Origin: Clostridiales bacterium
GTDB taxonomy: Bacteria; Bacillota; Clostridia; Saccharofermentanales; DTU023
Reading direction: 5' to 3'
Assembly (NCBI GenBank): GCA_004556925.1
Contig: SFFI01000013.1
Location: forward strand, 13,517-77,516
Length of the DNA: 64,000 nt
Position numbers and translations under genes: made by a program. The notes below the pieces were generated by a model. It saw only the letters and a list, made by a program, of their open reading frames with translations, made no database searches and had not been told where the DNA came from. This document shows, piece by piece, positions 9,198 to 18,924 of this stretch. Position 1 is the first letter of the stretch; the number at the start of each line of letters is the position of its first letter.

Positions 9198-11378
9198 TTA
9201 TTGATCCGCTTCTGCTTGAGCAGAATCCTGCTTTTTATCCGTCTTCGTTTTTGCTTTGCGGGATTTATATTGTCCGTTTGGGCAGTCTTTATTAGAGCAC
9301 AGCTTGTACTTTCTGCCCCGGTAGCGTTTTTCTACCATATATGAACCACAAAGCCCACATTTCTCTTCCAGGGGCAAATCCCAAGAAATGAAGGGACACT
9401 CGGGGTCAGCGCCTTTTTTATCGCATACATAGAAGGTGGCAGAGCGTTTGCGGGACTTCTTCACAAGCAAGCCAGAACCGCAAAGGGGACATTTACCAGG
9501 CGCTTTGACTTCTATATTTTCTGTGTAATCACAGTCAGGATAACGGTTGCAAGCAATAAACTCACCATAACGGCCATGCTTGATGACCAGTTGACCTTGG
9601 CCACATTTGGGACAGGCACGGCCTGTCTCTTTATCTTTAAGGACTTTTTCTGTGATCGCTTCATCCGCCTGATCAATTTGCTTATGGAAGGCGGGGTAAA
9701 ACTCGTGCAGGAGCTCTACACCAGAGACTTCGCCAGACTCCACCAAGTCCAGCTTTTCCTCCATCTTGGCAGTGAACTGTGTATCCACAATATTGGCGAA
9801 ATTATCCTCCAGGAGTTCGGTAACAGCCTCGCCTAGTTGGGTAGGCTTTAGGTAGCGGTCTTCTTTTTCCACGTATTTACGATTGAGGATGGTAAAGATC
9901 GTCGGCGCATAGGTAGAGGGTCTGCCTACGCCTTCCTCCTCTAAGGCCTTAATCAAACTGGCCTCGGTATAGCGGGCAGGTGGCTTGGTAAATTTTTGTT
10001 CAGGCAGAAGTTTTACAAGGTCTAGGGGCTGGCCTTCTTCTAAGGGGGGCAGACTTTCCTTGTCGAGTTCCTCGCTATCTTCTGAGGATTTAGACGTGTT
10101 GCTTTCGTAGATTTTCATCCAGCCAGGAAAGAGCATGGTCTCACCCTTAACCCGGAACAACTTGTCCTCCCCGGCCAAAATATCACAGGTAACGGTATCA
10201 AATACCGCAGCTGCCATTTGTGAGGCCATAAATTTATTCCAGATTAACCGGTAGAGCCGGTATTGTTCATTGCTTAAATCGGCCACAATTTTATCCGGAC
10301 TGAGTTCAAAGTGAATAGGCCGAATAGCCTCATGGGCATCTTGGGCAGATTTTTTATTTTTGAAATAGCGGGGCTTGTCTGGCAGATAATCTTTGCCATA
10401 GTTGTCCGCGATCAGCTGGCGAACCTCTTGAATGGCATCTGAATTCACACGCAAGGAGTCTGTACGGATATAAGTCACCAAGGAGGTCTGCCCCTGTCCG
10501 CTAATGGACACACCTTCATATAGCATTTGGGCCACCCGCATAGTACGGTTGGCGGAAAAACCTAAGGCTCTTGAGGCTTCCTGCTGGAGTGACGAGGTCG
10601 TAAAAGGTGGGTAGGATGCGCGCTTTGACTTGCGCTTTTTGACCGTCTGGACCTTATAATCGGCATGGTCAATTTCCCCTACTAAGCGTTTAACCTCATC
10701 TTCATTCTGAAGCTTAACGACCGATACCTTACCCTGCTTCAGCAAGCCATGGAAGCGGGCGCGAAAGGCCTCATCCTGTTTGGTCTTGAGCTGGGCATCC
10801 AGCCACCAGTATTCTTCCGGCACAAACGCCGTAATTTCACGTTCGCGGTCTACAATCATCCGCGTAGCCAGGGACTGCACCCGACCCGCAGAAAGACCCT
10901 TCAGGACCTTTTTCCAAAGCAGAGGACTCAACTCATAGCCTACCAAACGGTCCAAAATACGGCGTGTCTGTTGGGCATTAACCAAATCCATATCAATAGG
11001 ACGCGCATGCTGGAGCGCCTCAGTAACCGCTTTTTTGCTAATTTCATTGAAAGAAATTCGCAGATCGGATTGGGGGTCCAATTTGAGCGCCGTAGCTAAG
11101 TGCCAGGCGATGGCCTCCCCTTCTCTATCCGGGTCAGTCGCAAGCAGAACCAGGTCTGCCTTCTCTTTCTTTGTTCTCAGGTCTCGAATGACTGACTCTT
11201 TACCCGGCATGGTGATGTACCTCGGCTGGAAGTCATTATGAACATCCACCCCCAGGGTCGACTTGGGCAAATCACGGACATGGCCCACAGAGGCGGCCAC
11301 ATCATAGTCCTTGCCCAAATAGCGGCCAATCGTTTTGGCCTTGGCCGGAGATTCTACAATTACTAAAGTTTTTCCCAT
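9198..11378 (-). CDS. topA: DNA topoisomerase I
   Basis: Type IA topoisomerase that relaxes negative supercoils. The TOPRIM domain opens with VIVESPAKAKTIGRYLG and carries the metal-binding ATDPDREGEA at residues 80-89. The catalytic tyrosine lies in TYIRTDSLRVN near residue 300. Three C-terminal four-cysteine zinc fingers are visible (CPKCGQGQL with CNRYPDC, CPLCGSGLL with a distal Cys pair, CGLCGSYMV with CSNKDC), followed by a basic tail. The length of 726 residues is typical of Firmicute TopA. It is cotranscribed with dprA upstream and trmFO downstream. Confidence 0.97.
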   Translation of the reverse strand: MGKTLVIVESPAKAKTIGRYLGKDYDVAASVGHVRDLPKSTLGVDVHNDFQPRYITMPGKESVIRDLRTKKEKADLVLLATDPDREGEAIAWHLATALKLDPQSDLRISFNEISKKAVTEALQHARPIDMDLVNAQQTRRILDRLVGYELSPLLWKKVLKGLSAGRVQSLATRMIVDREREITAFVPEEYWWLDAQLKTKQDEAFRARFHGLLKQGKVSVVKLQNEDEVKRLVGEIDHADYKVQTVKKRKSKRASYPPFTTSSLQQEASRALGFSANRTMRVAQMLYEGVSISGQGQTSLVTYIRTDSLRVNSDAIQEVRQLIADNYGKDYLPDKPRYFKNKKSAQDAHEAIRPIHFELSPDKIVADLSNEQYRLYRLIWNKFMASQMAAAVFDTVTCDILAGEDKLFRVKGETMLFPGWMKIYESNTSKSSEDSEELDKESLPPLEEGQPLDLVKLLPEQKFTKPPARYTEASLIKALEEEGVGRPSTYAPTIFTILNRKYVEKEDRYLKPTQLGEAVTELLEDNFANIVDTQFTAKMEEKLDLVESGEVSGVELLHEFYPAFHKQIDQADEAITEKVLKDKETGRACPKCGQGQLVIKHGRYGEFIACNRYPDCDYTENIEVKAPGKCPLCGSGLLVKKSRKRSATFYVCDKKGADPECPFISWDLPLEEKCGLCGSYMVEKRYRGRKYKLCSNKDCPNGQYKSRKAKTKTDKKQDSAQAEADQ

Positions 11379-11447
11379 GCTATATCCTTAATTATTCACT
11401 CAGCTGTCCTGGCTTGAATGCTAGTCGCTAGTCGGCTGAGAGCTTGC

Positions 11448-12686
11448 CTATACTTTGTCATATATACAGGATACGGCGGTCTCTGTCAAAAGCAAGTGTC
11501 CCCGTGAACGTTTTAAATAACCCTGGCTTTCTAGTCTAGCAACGCTGCGAATAAGGCGATTCGCTTCATGCGGGCTCTGTTGGGTTAATTTCTCTAAACT
11601 ATTCAGGCCCGCATGGACTGCCTGAATAATGGCCAGATCTTCTGAGGCTAGAGAGGACGGCTTGTCTGAAACCTGGTCGTGCGCTTTGCTGGTCGTTTGA
11701 CTTGTCTGATCATTTTGCCAGTAGCTACCTGGCTTCCAGGCTTGGGCCAGCTTTATATCCTGTGTCTTGCTGTAAGCAGATAAGCGGCTGGAATTCTCAG
11801 GCAGGAGATCATCCAAAAGCCCATAGGAATCTATGATTCTCGCTCCGTCAGCTATGAGGCGAAGAGAGCCGCGATAGGCTTCAAATTCTAAACTAGCGGG
11901 TGCCACATAAACCTCTCTGCCCTGCTCGGCTGCCAGCCTGCCAGTAATTAAGCTACCAGAGCGCTCCCCTGCCTGAATAATAAAAACCGATAGGCCCAGG
12001 CCTGAGATCAGTCTGTTCCGGTAATGAAAATTTTCTCTGCGGATAGGATAAGCTGGCGGAAATTCAGACGCTACAAATCCCCCCTGACGGCAAATCTCCT
12101 GTAAAAGCTCTTGGTGACAGGCAGGATAGCAAGAATCTAAGCCACAAGGGAGGATCGCTGCTGTTAAGCCCTCATGGTCAAGGCAGCTTTTATGGGCCAG
12201 GCCATCAACGCCAACTGCCAGACCAGAGATAATCGGATGGCCTCTTTCTACAAGGCGACCTACAAGCTTTTCCGTTAAGTATGCCGAGTAAGGTAAGACC
12301 TTCCGTGCACCCACGACTGCAGCGGTAGAACGACCATTCAGTACGGCCGGCGCCACCCCCTTAAACCAAAGCCAAAGCGGTGGATCGGGAATACTATTAA
12401 GATAGCTGGGCCAAGCCTCATGGCCAGGATAACAAAGGCCCAAGCCTTCCTCACGGTAAGTTGCTGCGCGGGTCAGAAAGCTTTGCCAGGACGCAGGTTT
12501 AGGCGCCAAATCCAAACCGGTCCTTTCTCCTAACTGCAAGCATAAGGCTTGTAGCGGGAGCTCGAGAATTTTTCCGCGTTGGTAGAGCTTGTAGCGGTCA
12601 AGCCAGGAAATATGTTTTTGCCAGGCAAGATCTTCTAAATATAGGGCTTTAGCCAGAATTTCTGTATCAGCGTATGTCTTGACCAT
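11448..12686 (-). CDS. dprA: DNA-processing protein DprA
   Basis: Loads RecA on incoming single-stranded DNA during natural transformation. The central Rossmann-like domain shows VVGARKVLPYSAYLTEKL, ISGLAVGVDGLAHKSCLD, ILPCGLDSCYP, PIRRENFHYRNRLISGL and GSLITGRLAAEQGREVY in the expected order. A SAM-like N-terminal region and a C-terminal winged-helix segment (about residues 345-410) flank it. The length of 412 residues is at the long end of the family. GGAGG is 7 bases before the ATG. Its neighbour upstream is a broken comM, another competence-linked gene, so transformation ability may be reduced. Confidence 0.93.
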   Translation of the reverse strand: MVKTYADTEILAKALYLEDLAWQKHISWLDRYKLYQRGKILELPLQALCLQLGERTGLDLAPKPASWQSFLTRAATYREEGLGLCYPGHEAWPSYLNSIPDPPLWLWFKGVAPAVLNGRSTAAVVGARKVLPYSAYLTEKLVGRLVERGHPIISGLAVGVDGLAHKSCLDHEGLTAAILPCGLDSCYPACHQELLQEICRQGGFVASEFPPAYPIRRENFHYRNRLISGLGLSVFIIQAGERSGSLITGRLAAEQGREVYVAPASLEFEAYRGSLRLIADGARIIDSYGLLDDLLPENSSRLSAYSKTQDIKLAQAWKPGSYWQNDQTSQTTSKAHDQVSDKPSSLASEDLAIIQAVHAGLNSLEKLTQQSPHEANRLIRSVARLESQGYLKRSRGHLLLTETAVSCIYDKV

Positions 12687-12698
12687 CCGTGAACCTCC

Positions 12699-14257
12699 TT
12701 ACATCAGACTTTGCGGGTCGGGGTGGAAAAACACAGCTTCTTCTATGTCAGCGACTAGGAGGTCCTCCCGCTGGTCCAGGTCTGCAATTGTGCGAGCCTT
12801 ACGCAAAACTTGCTGGTAGGACCGCATGGTAAACCGGCGCTGATTGGCTATTTCATTGGCACGTTTGATAATGTCGGGACTAAAGCCATAAGACAGATTG
12901 GGAGCAAAGTAGGGATTGACCCCATTCTGGTAACTAAAGCCATCGAGATGGCTCCCCTCATCTACTCTTGACCTAGCAAGCTGCCAGGCTTGCAGAATTT
13001 TCCCTTGGGCTTTCTTAAAACCCGCACGATCCCCTTCCCTAATGGGGCGCCCTATAAATTCCAGGTTTTGTCGCTTCATGAGGACCATAAGGTGGAAACG
13101 GTTCCAAAGGGCACCCGAGATAGATTTCAAGTAGCTGGCAATCGCTTGATCAGAGCAGTGGCAGAGACCATCATCTTCTAGGGCATGGCCACATCGGCAA
13201 GGATTTGCTGCAGCGAGTAGAAAAAATTCGCCGGCAAGACCAGGCTGTGCTGGGCCCGAACCAAATAGATTTGATGGGAAGACATCGGTTCCCTCAGTAG
13301 CTCCAATTTGCTTGGACTATACTCTCCCAGTTCATCAAGGAACAAAACGCCTGAATGTGCAAGGCTAAAAAGCCCTGGTTTGAGATTTTGTCCCCCTCCG
13401 GAAAGCCCCGTAGGTGTTACGGAAAAATGGGGGGCTACAAAGGGGCGCCTGCCCCAATCTAATACTTCCGTATCTTGAACCTGGGCCACGCTGTATATCT
13501 TGCGCAAGACTTGTAATTCCTCCTTTTCCAGGCCAGGTAGCAATGAAGCCGCCATGGAGAGGAGCATGGTCTTGCCACAGCCCGGAGTCCCCAAGAGTAT
13601 TAGGGGGTGAAGGCCGGCTAGGGCAAGCATCAAAGCATGCCGGGCCTGGGCCTGTCCCTGATAGGCAGAAAAAGCCAATAGATCAGATTCCCTAATGGGT
13701 GGAGCTGGCAAATCCTGGAGAGCGCTTTGCTTGCAAGTTAAACTTCTGCCTCCCCTCAGATAGTCTAATACCTGGACCAGCTTTTGCAGGGGGAGGTAGT
13801 GGAGGCCATCGACAAGCTCCGCATCCCCCGCATTCGCTTGTGATAAAAAGACCAATTCTCCCGCTTGCGCCGCAGCTTCCAAATTAGGGAAAATGCTCGG
13901 AACTGGGCGGAGGGTGCCATCTAAGCCCAACTCCCCCATGACACAGTATTTTTCCTTCAGTTGAAAGCGACCCAGCTGGTCAGAGGCCTCAATGATGGCC
14001 AATGCCAGTCCCAGGTCATAAAGGCTGCCGGTTTTAGGTAGCCAAGCCGGGCTAATCCCGCAGATAATTCTGCCCTTAGGCCACTTAAGTCCCGCCGAAA
14101 GCAGGGCGGCCCGCAAGCGGCTCTCCACCTCACGGCTCTTACCCGAAGAAAGGCCCGACAAGGCGAAGGCAGGAAGGCCCGGTAAAATACTGGCTTCAAT
14201 GATGGCAGGAATTGCTTCAAAACCTTGGGGAATATAGGTCTTAATCTGAGAATACAT
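12699..14257 (-). pseudogene. comM: ComM/YifB Mg-chelatase-like AAA+ protein, frameshifted
   Basis: The gene is read in two frames. The first (from MYSQIKTYIPQGFEA at 14257, stop at 13178) carries the N-terminal Lon-like fold, Walker A (GTPGCGKTMLLS), Walker B (GVLFLDELGE) and stops after LVLPANFFYSL. The second frame, ending at 12699, carries the rest of the AAA+ module and its C-terminal helical domain. Reading minus one at the T6C run (13226-13220) restores FFLLAAANPCRCG and a four-cysteine insert with no residues lost. This is exactly the family pattern (AAMNPC). So either one T has been lost from a T7 run, or the U-UUU-UUC heptamer supports programmed -1 frameshifting. ComM is a branch-migration helicase acting in natural transformation. 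Confidence 0.88.
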
Positions 14258-14379
14258 GTCTTGGTCCACTCCTCTGCCCCAAGCATAGGAGAGGAGCAAG
14301 GCCCTGAGACAAGAGAAATCCGACATATGGTCCTAAATAGGGACAATTTGTCGCATAGGGGCCAGGCAAAGCTCTAAAT

Positions 14380-15000
14380 TTAAAGGAGGTCTTGAAACTT
14401 AATGCCGCGCGTAGCGAGTTGATCCTGCAAGATCTTCTGCGCCTGCCTGCGCAGGTCCTCCCTACTTCCATTGTTTAGCACCAAAAGATCCGACAGCTTT
14501 TCATATTCTGCTTGGGAAAGTTGGACAGCCATCCTGCGCTGGGCCTCCTCGCGAGGCATTCCGCGTTTCTCCAAACGCTCCAGACGGACCTCCTCATCTG
14601 CCCACACACTAATGACTAGGTCACAGCGGTCTAAAAAACCATGCTTGACTGGTATAGGGACATCCAAAACTACGGCCTGTGCCTTACTTTGACTTAGTTC
14701 TTGCAGGCGGTCTGCGATCGTCAAAAGCACATCATGGTGGATAATGGTAGAGAGGGTATCTAAGCTTTTCTTATCTTGAAAGGCTAAGGCTGCCATCGCC
14801 TTACGATCCAAGCTGCCATCCGGATTCAAGTAATCAGCCCCGAAGCAGGCTTCGATTTCTGGCATGGACCGACCGCCAGCCTTGGTCATTTCGTGAGAAA
14901 TTTGATCGGCATCTAAAAGTGGGAGCCCTGCTTCCGCCAAAAGTTCAGCCAAGCTTGACTTACCCGCTCCAATGCCGCCTGTTACACCAATAATAAACAT
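14380..15000 (-). CDS. coaE: dephospho-CoA kinase
   Basis: Last step of coenzyme A synthesis: phosphorylates the 3' hydroxyl of dephospho-CoA. The P-loop GVTGGIGAGKSSLAELL begins at residue 5. DADQISHE, the lid region and VVLDVPIPVKHGF follow, then ISVWADEEVRLERLEKRG. The length of 206 residues is normal. Its ATG directly abuts the ychF stop codon, so the two are translated from one transcript. Confidence 0.95.
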   Translation of the reverse strand: MFIIGVTGGIGAGKSSLAELLAEAGLPLLDADQISHEMTKAGGRSMPEIEACFGADYLNPDGSLDRKAMAALAFQDKKSLDTLSTIIHHDVLLTIADRLQELSQSKAQAVVLDVPIPVKHGFLDRCDLVISVWADEEVRLERLEKRGMPREEAQRRMAVQLSQAEYEKLSDLLVLNNGSREDLRRQAQKILQDQLATRGIKFQDLL

Positions 15001-16092
15001 TTAGACATTAAAACGGAAAAGGACCACATCCCCATCCTGCATGACATAGTCACGGCCTTCCGACCGTAGCTTGCCTTGGTCCTTGACCTCTTTCATGGAC
15101 CCCAAGGCCTTTAAATCATCAAAGGCTACCAATTCCGCCCGGATAAAGCCCCGCTCAATATCTGAGTGGATTTTGCCGGCTGCTTGAGCTGCCTTCGTTC
15201 CAGCTTTGATGGTCCAGGCACGGGACTCATCTTCCCCCGTGGTTAGGAAGGAAATAAGCCCCAGGAGCTCGTAAGAAGACCGAATAATGCGGTTGAGACC
15301 GGGTTCCGTGAGGCCAAGATCTTCTAAGAACATAGCCTTTTCATCCTCTTCCAGGTTGGAAATTTCTTCTTCAATCTCTGCGCTTATGGCCAAAACAGAG
15401 GAGCCTTCCTTTGCCGCCATCTCCCCTAGTGCAGCAACTTCCGGCAGATCCTGGCCAATCTTATCTTCAGCAATATTAGCAACATAAAGGACTGGCTTGG
15501 TCGTCAGCAAGAAAAGATCAGGTAGATAATCCTCCTTTTCCTGGTCTGTCCAAGGGAAAGAACGGGCAGGCTGTTCTGCCTCCAAATGGGCTATAAGCCG
15601 GTCTAAAAAATCCAACTCGGCTAGGATATCTTTGCTACCAGATTTGGACATTTTTGCCAGCTTCTCTTTTCTGCGTTCCAGCCATTCGAGATCAGAGAGG
15701 ATGAGCTCTAAATTGATGATGCTGACGTCACGTAAGGGATCCGCCGCTCCTGAAACATGCGTAATATCACCATCTTCGAAGCACCGGACCACGTGTAAAA
15801 TCGCATCCGTTTCACGGATATTAGATAAAAATTTATTCCCCAAACCTTCACCGCGAGAAGCGCCGGCCACCAGGCCTGCAATATCCACAAATTCCACGGT
15901 CGCCGGTGTTGTTTTTTTGCTCTTGCTTAGCTCTGTCAGCCAGGTCAGGCGGGCATCAGGGACCGCTACAATACCATGATTCGGCTCAATCGTGCAGAAG
16001 GGGTAATTGGCCACCTCTGCACCCGCATGGGTAATGGCATTAAACAGCGTGCTTTTGCCTACGTTAGGCAGACCAACAATTCCAACTTTCAT
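15001..16092 (-). CDS. ychF: redox-regulated ATPase/GTPase YchF
   Basis: Obg-like P-loop protein (OLA1/YchF) that preferentially binds ATP and is linked to ribosome and stress functions. G1 is GLPNVGKSTLFNAIT, G3 is DIAGLVAGASRGEGLGNKFL, and YVANIAED takes the place of the usual NKxD. The C-terminal TGS domain includes AWTIKAGTKAAQAAG and HSDIERGFIRAE, ending in GDVVLFRFNV. The length of 363 residues is standard. It sits between polA and coaE. Confidence 0.96.
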   Translation of the reverse strand: MKVGIVGLPNVGKSTLFNAITHAGAEVANYPFCTIEPNHGIVAVPDARLTWLTELSKSKKTTPATVEFVDIAGLVAGASRGEGLGNKFLSNIRETDAILHVVRCFEDGDITHVSGAADPLRDVSIINLELILSDLEWLERRKEKLAKMSKSGSKDILAELDFLDRLIAHLEAEQPARSFPWTDQEKEDYLPDLFLLTTKPVLYVANIAEDKIGQDLPEVAALGEMAAKEGSSVLAISAEIEEEISNLEEDEKAMFLEDLGLTEPGLNRIIRSSYELLGLISFLTTGEDESRAWTIKAGTKAAQAAGKIHSDIERGFIRAELVAFDDLKALGSMKEVKDQGKLRSEGRDYVMQDGDVVLFRFNV

Positions 16093-16250
16093 TTTTCACC
16101 TTTGCTTCAATCACTATATCCTAGCTACTTGCCTGGTCCCTACGCTTTTAACAAGCTTGAAGGCAGCGCAAGTAAGCGCTATCAATCTACTCAACTTCTC
16201 TAGTCTAGCACGAAAAGTCCCTCGGAGGAGTTTGTGGCCTGACCAGACGC

Positions 16251-18875
16251 TTAGTGCGGATGATAAGTTGACATTTCTCCCCAGCTTTTGCCGATATCCA
16301 AATCAACCTTGAGGGGGACGGATAGCGAAAGGGCAGATTCCATAACTTGCCGCAGGATAGCTGCCGCCTCCGGGACCTCCTCGTCTGGCACTTCCAAAAG
16401 CAGTTCATCATGGACCTGCAAGATCAGCTTAGCTTTTAAGCCTGCAGCCCGGAGTTCCTTTTCAACCTCTACCATGGCGATTTTAATGAGGTCTGCTGCC
16501 GAACCCTGGACAGGGGCATTCATGGCTGCCCTTTCTCCAAATTTTCTCTGGTGGAAGTTCCGACTCTTAAGTTCAGGGATATAACGGCGCCGGCCTAGAA
16601 TGGTTTCGACATAGCCTTGCTTTTTGGCCTGATCTACTTGGGCCTCCATCCAGGGTTTCACCTTAGGATAGTGGCTGTAGTAAGCGTCAATATAAGCTCG
16701 TGCCTCTGCCACACTTAAGCCCAAGTCCTGGGAGAGGCTAAAGTCAGAGATCCCATAGATAATGGAAAAATTGATGGTTTTAGCATTCCGTCTTTCCTTG
16801 CTGCTAATCTCTTCCGGAAGCTTATTGAAAATCCGGGAGGCTGTAGCCAAATGAATGTCTGCATTTGTCTGGAAGGCCTCTTGTAAGCCGGGATCCTGGC
16901 TCATATGGGCCAAAAGGCGGAGTTCTATCTGGGAATAGTCTGCATCCACAAAGGTCCAGCCCGGCTTGGGCACAAAGAGCTTGCGAATCGCATCCGCCCG
17001 GTCAGATTTTACAGGAATATTTTGCAGGTTAGGTTCGGCGGAAGAAAGGCGCCCGGTGCTTGTTAGGGTTTGCTTGAAGTGGGTGTGAATACGGCCATCC
17101 CCAGAAATTTCCTTACTCAAGCCTTGAACAAAAGTGGATCGTAGCTTAGACAGCTCACGATACTCTAGGATAAGTGGGATGGCGGGATGGTCATAGTATA
17201 GTTTATCTAAAACATCCGCCGCGGTAGAGTAAGATCCGTTTTTATTTTTCTTGCCCCCCTTGAGACCTAAATCCTCAAAGAGTACCTCTCCTAGCTGCTT
17301 GCTAGAATTGAGATTGATCTCCCGGGGAAAGTAGGCAAAAATTCGCTTTTCTAGTTCAGTCAGTTCTTCTGCCATCTTGTGCGATAAGCGGTCTAGGCTT
17401 TCCCGGTCAATCCCGATGCCTACCCGCTCCATCTCTGCCAAAACCCGGGCCAGAGGGAACTCCAAATCTGTGGCCAGCTTGGACAGGCCCAGGTCAGCCA
17501 GGGCGAGGTCTGCTAAGTCACAAAACTTCAGGAGGGCAGCCAAGCGAAAATAGACTTCTTGCTCTAAGGCAGGACCTGACAGCTGGGACAAGTCCTGGAA
17601 GTCTATATTTTCGCCTCCTACAGCCTGCCAGGCGCTCAGAAAGCCATCTGGATAGGCCTTGCTTAGGTCACCTGCATTGAGCAAGTAGGCGGCAATCTCT
17701 CCGTCATAATAAGGGTAGGCAGGAATGCTTAGGTTAGCCTCGCGCAGGGCTTCCTTCCCGGCCCAAAAGCTTAAGTGTGGCGAGACCGCTAGAATTTGCG
17801 GCCAGACGAAGTTCAGTTCAGTGAGGCTCAGGCTGAGCAGTTGGTCTTGATCCGTTAAGAGGCTCCAATGACCAGTCGGTAAGGCTAACAGCGCAATTTT
17901 ATTTTCTGGACTCAAAGTCAGGTCCTGCCAAGTATCCACCTGTGTCCACTTCTTCTCCATCTGCTGGGCGGACAAGACCTCCGGCATCTCTAAATCGAAA
18001 CGCTCACGCAAACTTTTAATATTGAGCCTTTGCAGGTATTGGTCCAGGGACTCTGTATCTACAGGTAAATTAGCTGGGCAGGCTTCAACGGGAGCTTCAA
18101 AATTTAATTTCGCCAGCTTGTAGGAGAGGTAGGCATCTTCTCGCCCCTCTGCCAAATTGCGTCCCTTGGCCCCTTTTATCTCTGCCAGGTGGGCATAAAC
18201 TTGGTCTAAGCTGCCATAGTCCTGGATTAAAACCATGGCTGTTTTCTCACCGACCCCTTTCACACCAGGAATATTATCTGAGGGATCTCCCATCAAGGCC
18301 TTGAAATCCAAGAAAGACTCGGGGCCAAAGCCATATATCAGCTTAAATTCCTCCGGGGTCATAAAGTCCTTCCCAGAGCCCCCCTTATTCTTGTAGGGGT
18401 AGATCAGGGTCACCTGGTCAGAAATCAGCTGCCACAAGTCCCGGTCGCCGGAAAGCACATACACTTGATCGCCTGCCAGAGTCCCTTGCCTAGCCAGGCT
18501 GGCGATCAAATCATCTGCTTCACAGCCAGGTTCTTCAACCTGGTGGAGCCCCATATAGCGCAGGCCTTCCTTAACCAAGGGAAACTGGATGGCTAGGTCC
18601 TCCTCCATGGGTTTGCGACCTGCCTTGTAACCCTCATAAAGCTGATGCCTAAAGGTCGGTTCTGGGCGGTCAAAACAAACACAGGTGCGTTCAGGTTGGA
18701 GTAAGTCCAGATAGCTAAAGAGCATATTAAAAAAGGTGAAAATAGCACCCGTTGGTGTGCCATCTGGTGCCGATAACCGTTGATTCCTTCCGATCCCATA
18801 ATATGCCCGGTTAAGGATGGAATTACCATCTACTAATAGTAAATCGGCCTGTTTGAACTCGGTCTGTGAACGCAT
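16251..18875 (-). CDS. polA: DNA polymerase I
   Basis: Okazaki-fragment maturation and repair polymerase. The N-terminal 5'-3' nuclease (residues about 10-300) shows LLLVDGNSILNRAYYG, GCEADDLIASLA and KGVGEKTAMVLIQ. The middle 3'-5' exonuclease-like segment (about 310-450) lacks recognisable catalytic acidic motifs, as in many Firmicute PolA, and is probably inactive. The polymerase domain has motif A (VDADYSQIELRLLAHMS), the O-helix (RRNAKTINFSIIYG) and motif C (LQVHDELLLEVP). The length of 874 residues is normal. GGAGG lies 6 bases before the ATG. Confidence 0.97.
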   Translation of the reverse strand: MRSQTEFKQADLLLVDGNSILNRAYYGIGRNQRLSAPDGTPTGAIFTFFNMLFSYLDLLQPERTCVCFDRPEPTFRHQLYEGYKAGRKPMEEDLAIQFPLVKEGLRYMGLHQVEEPGCEADDLIASLARQGTLAGDQVYVLSGDRDLWQLISDQVTLIYPYKNKGGSGKDFMTPEEFKLIYGFGPESFLDFKALMGDPSDNIPGVKGVGEKTAMVLIQDYGSLDQVYAHLAEIKGAKGRNLAEGREDAYLSYKLAKLNFEAPVEACPANLPVDTESLDQYLQRLNIKSLRERFDLEMPEVLSAQQMEKKWTQVDTWQDLTLSPENKIALLALPTGHWSLLTDQDQLLSLSLTELNFVWPQILAVSPHLSFWAGKEALREANLSIPAYPYYDGEIAAYLLNAGDLSKAYPDGFLSAWQAVGGENIDFQDLSQLSGPALEQEVYFRLAALLKFCDLADLALADLGLSKLATDLEFPLARVLAEMERVGIGIDRESLDRLSHKMAEELTELEKRIFAYFPREINLNSSKQLGEVLFEDLGLKGGKKNKNGSYSTAADVLDKLYYDHPAIPLILEYRELSKLRSTFVQGLSKEISGDGRIHTHFKQTLTSTGRLSSAEPNLQNIPVKSDRADAIRKLFVPKPGWTFVDADYSQIELRLLAHMSQDPGLQEAFQTNADIHLATASRIFNKLPEEISSKERRNAKTINFSIIYGISDFSLSQDLGLSVAEARAYIDAYYSHYPKVKPWMEAQVDQAKKQGYVETILGRRRYIPELKSRNFHQRKFGERAAMNAPVQGSAADLIKIAMVEVEKELRAAGLKAKLILQVHDELLLEVPDEEVPEAAAILRQVMESALSLSVPLKVDLDIGKSWGEMSTYHPH

Positions 18876-18924
18876 GTCTCTACCTCCGCTGAGCTTGCAG
18901 CTTGTCCGTTTAAGTGTAGGTTAT

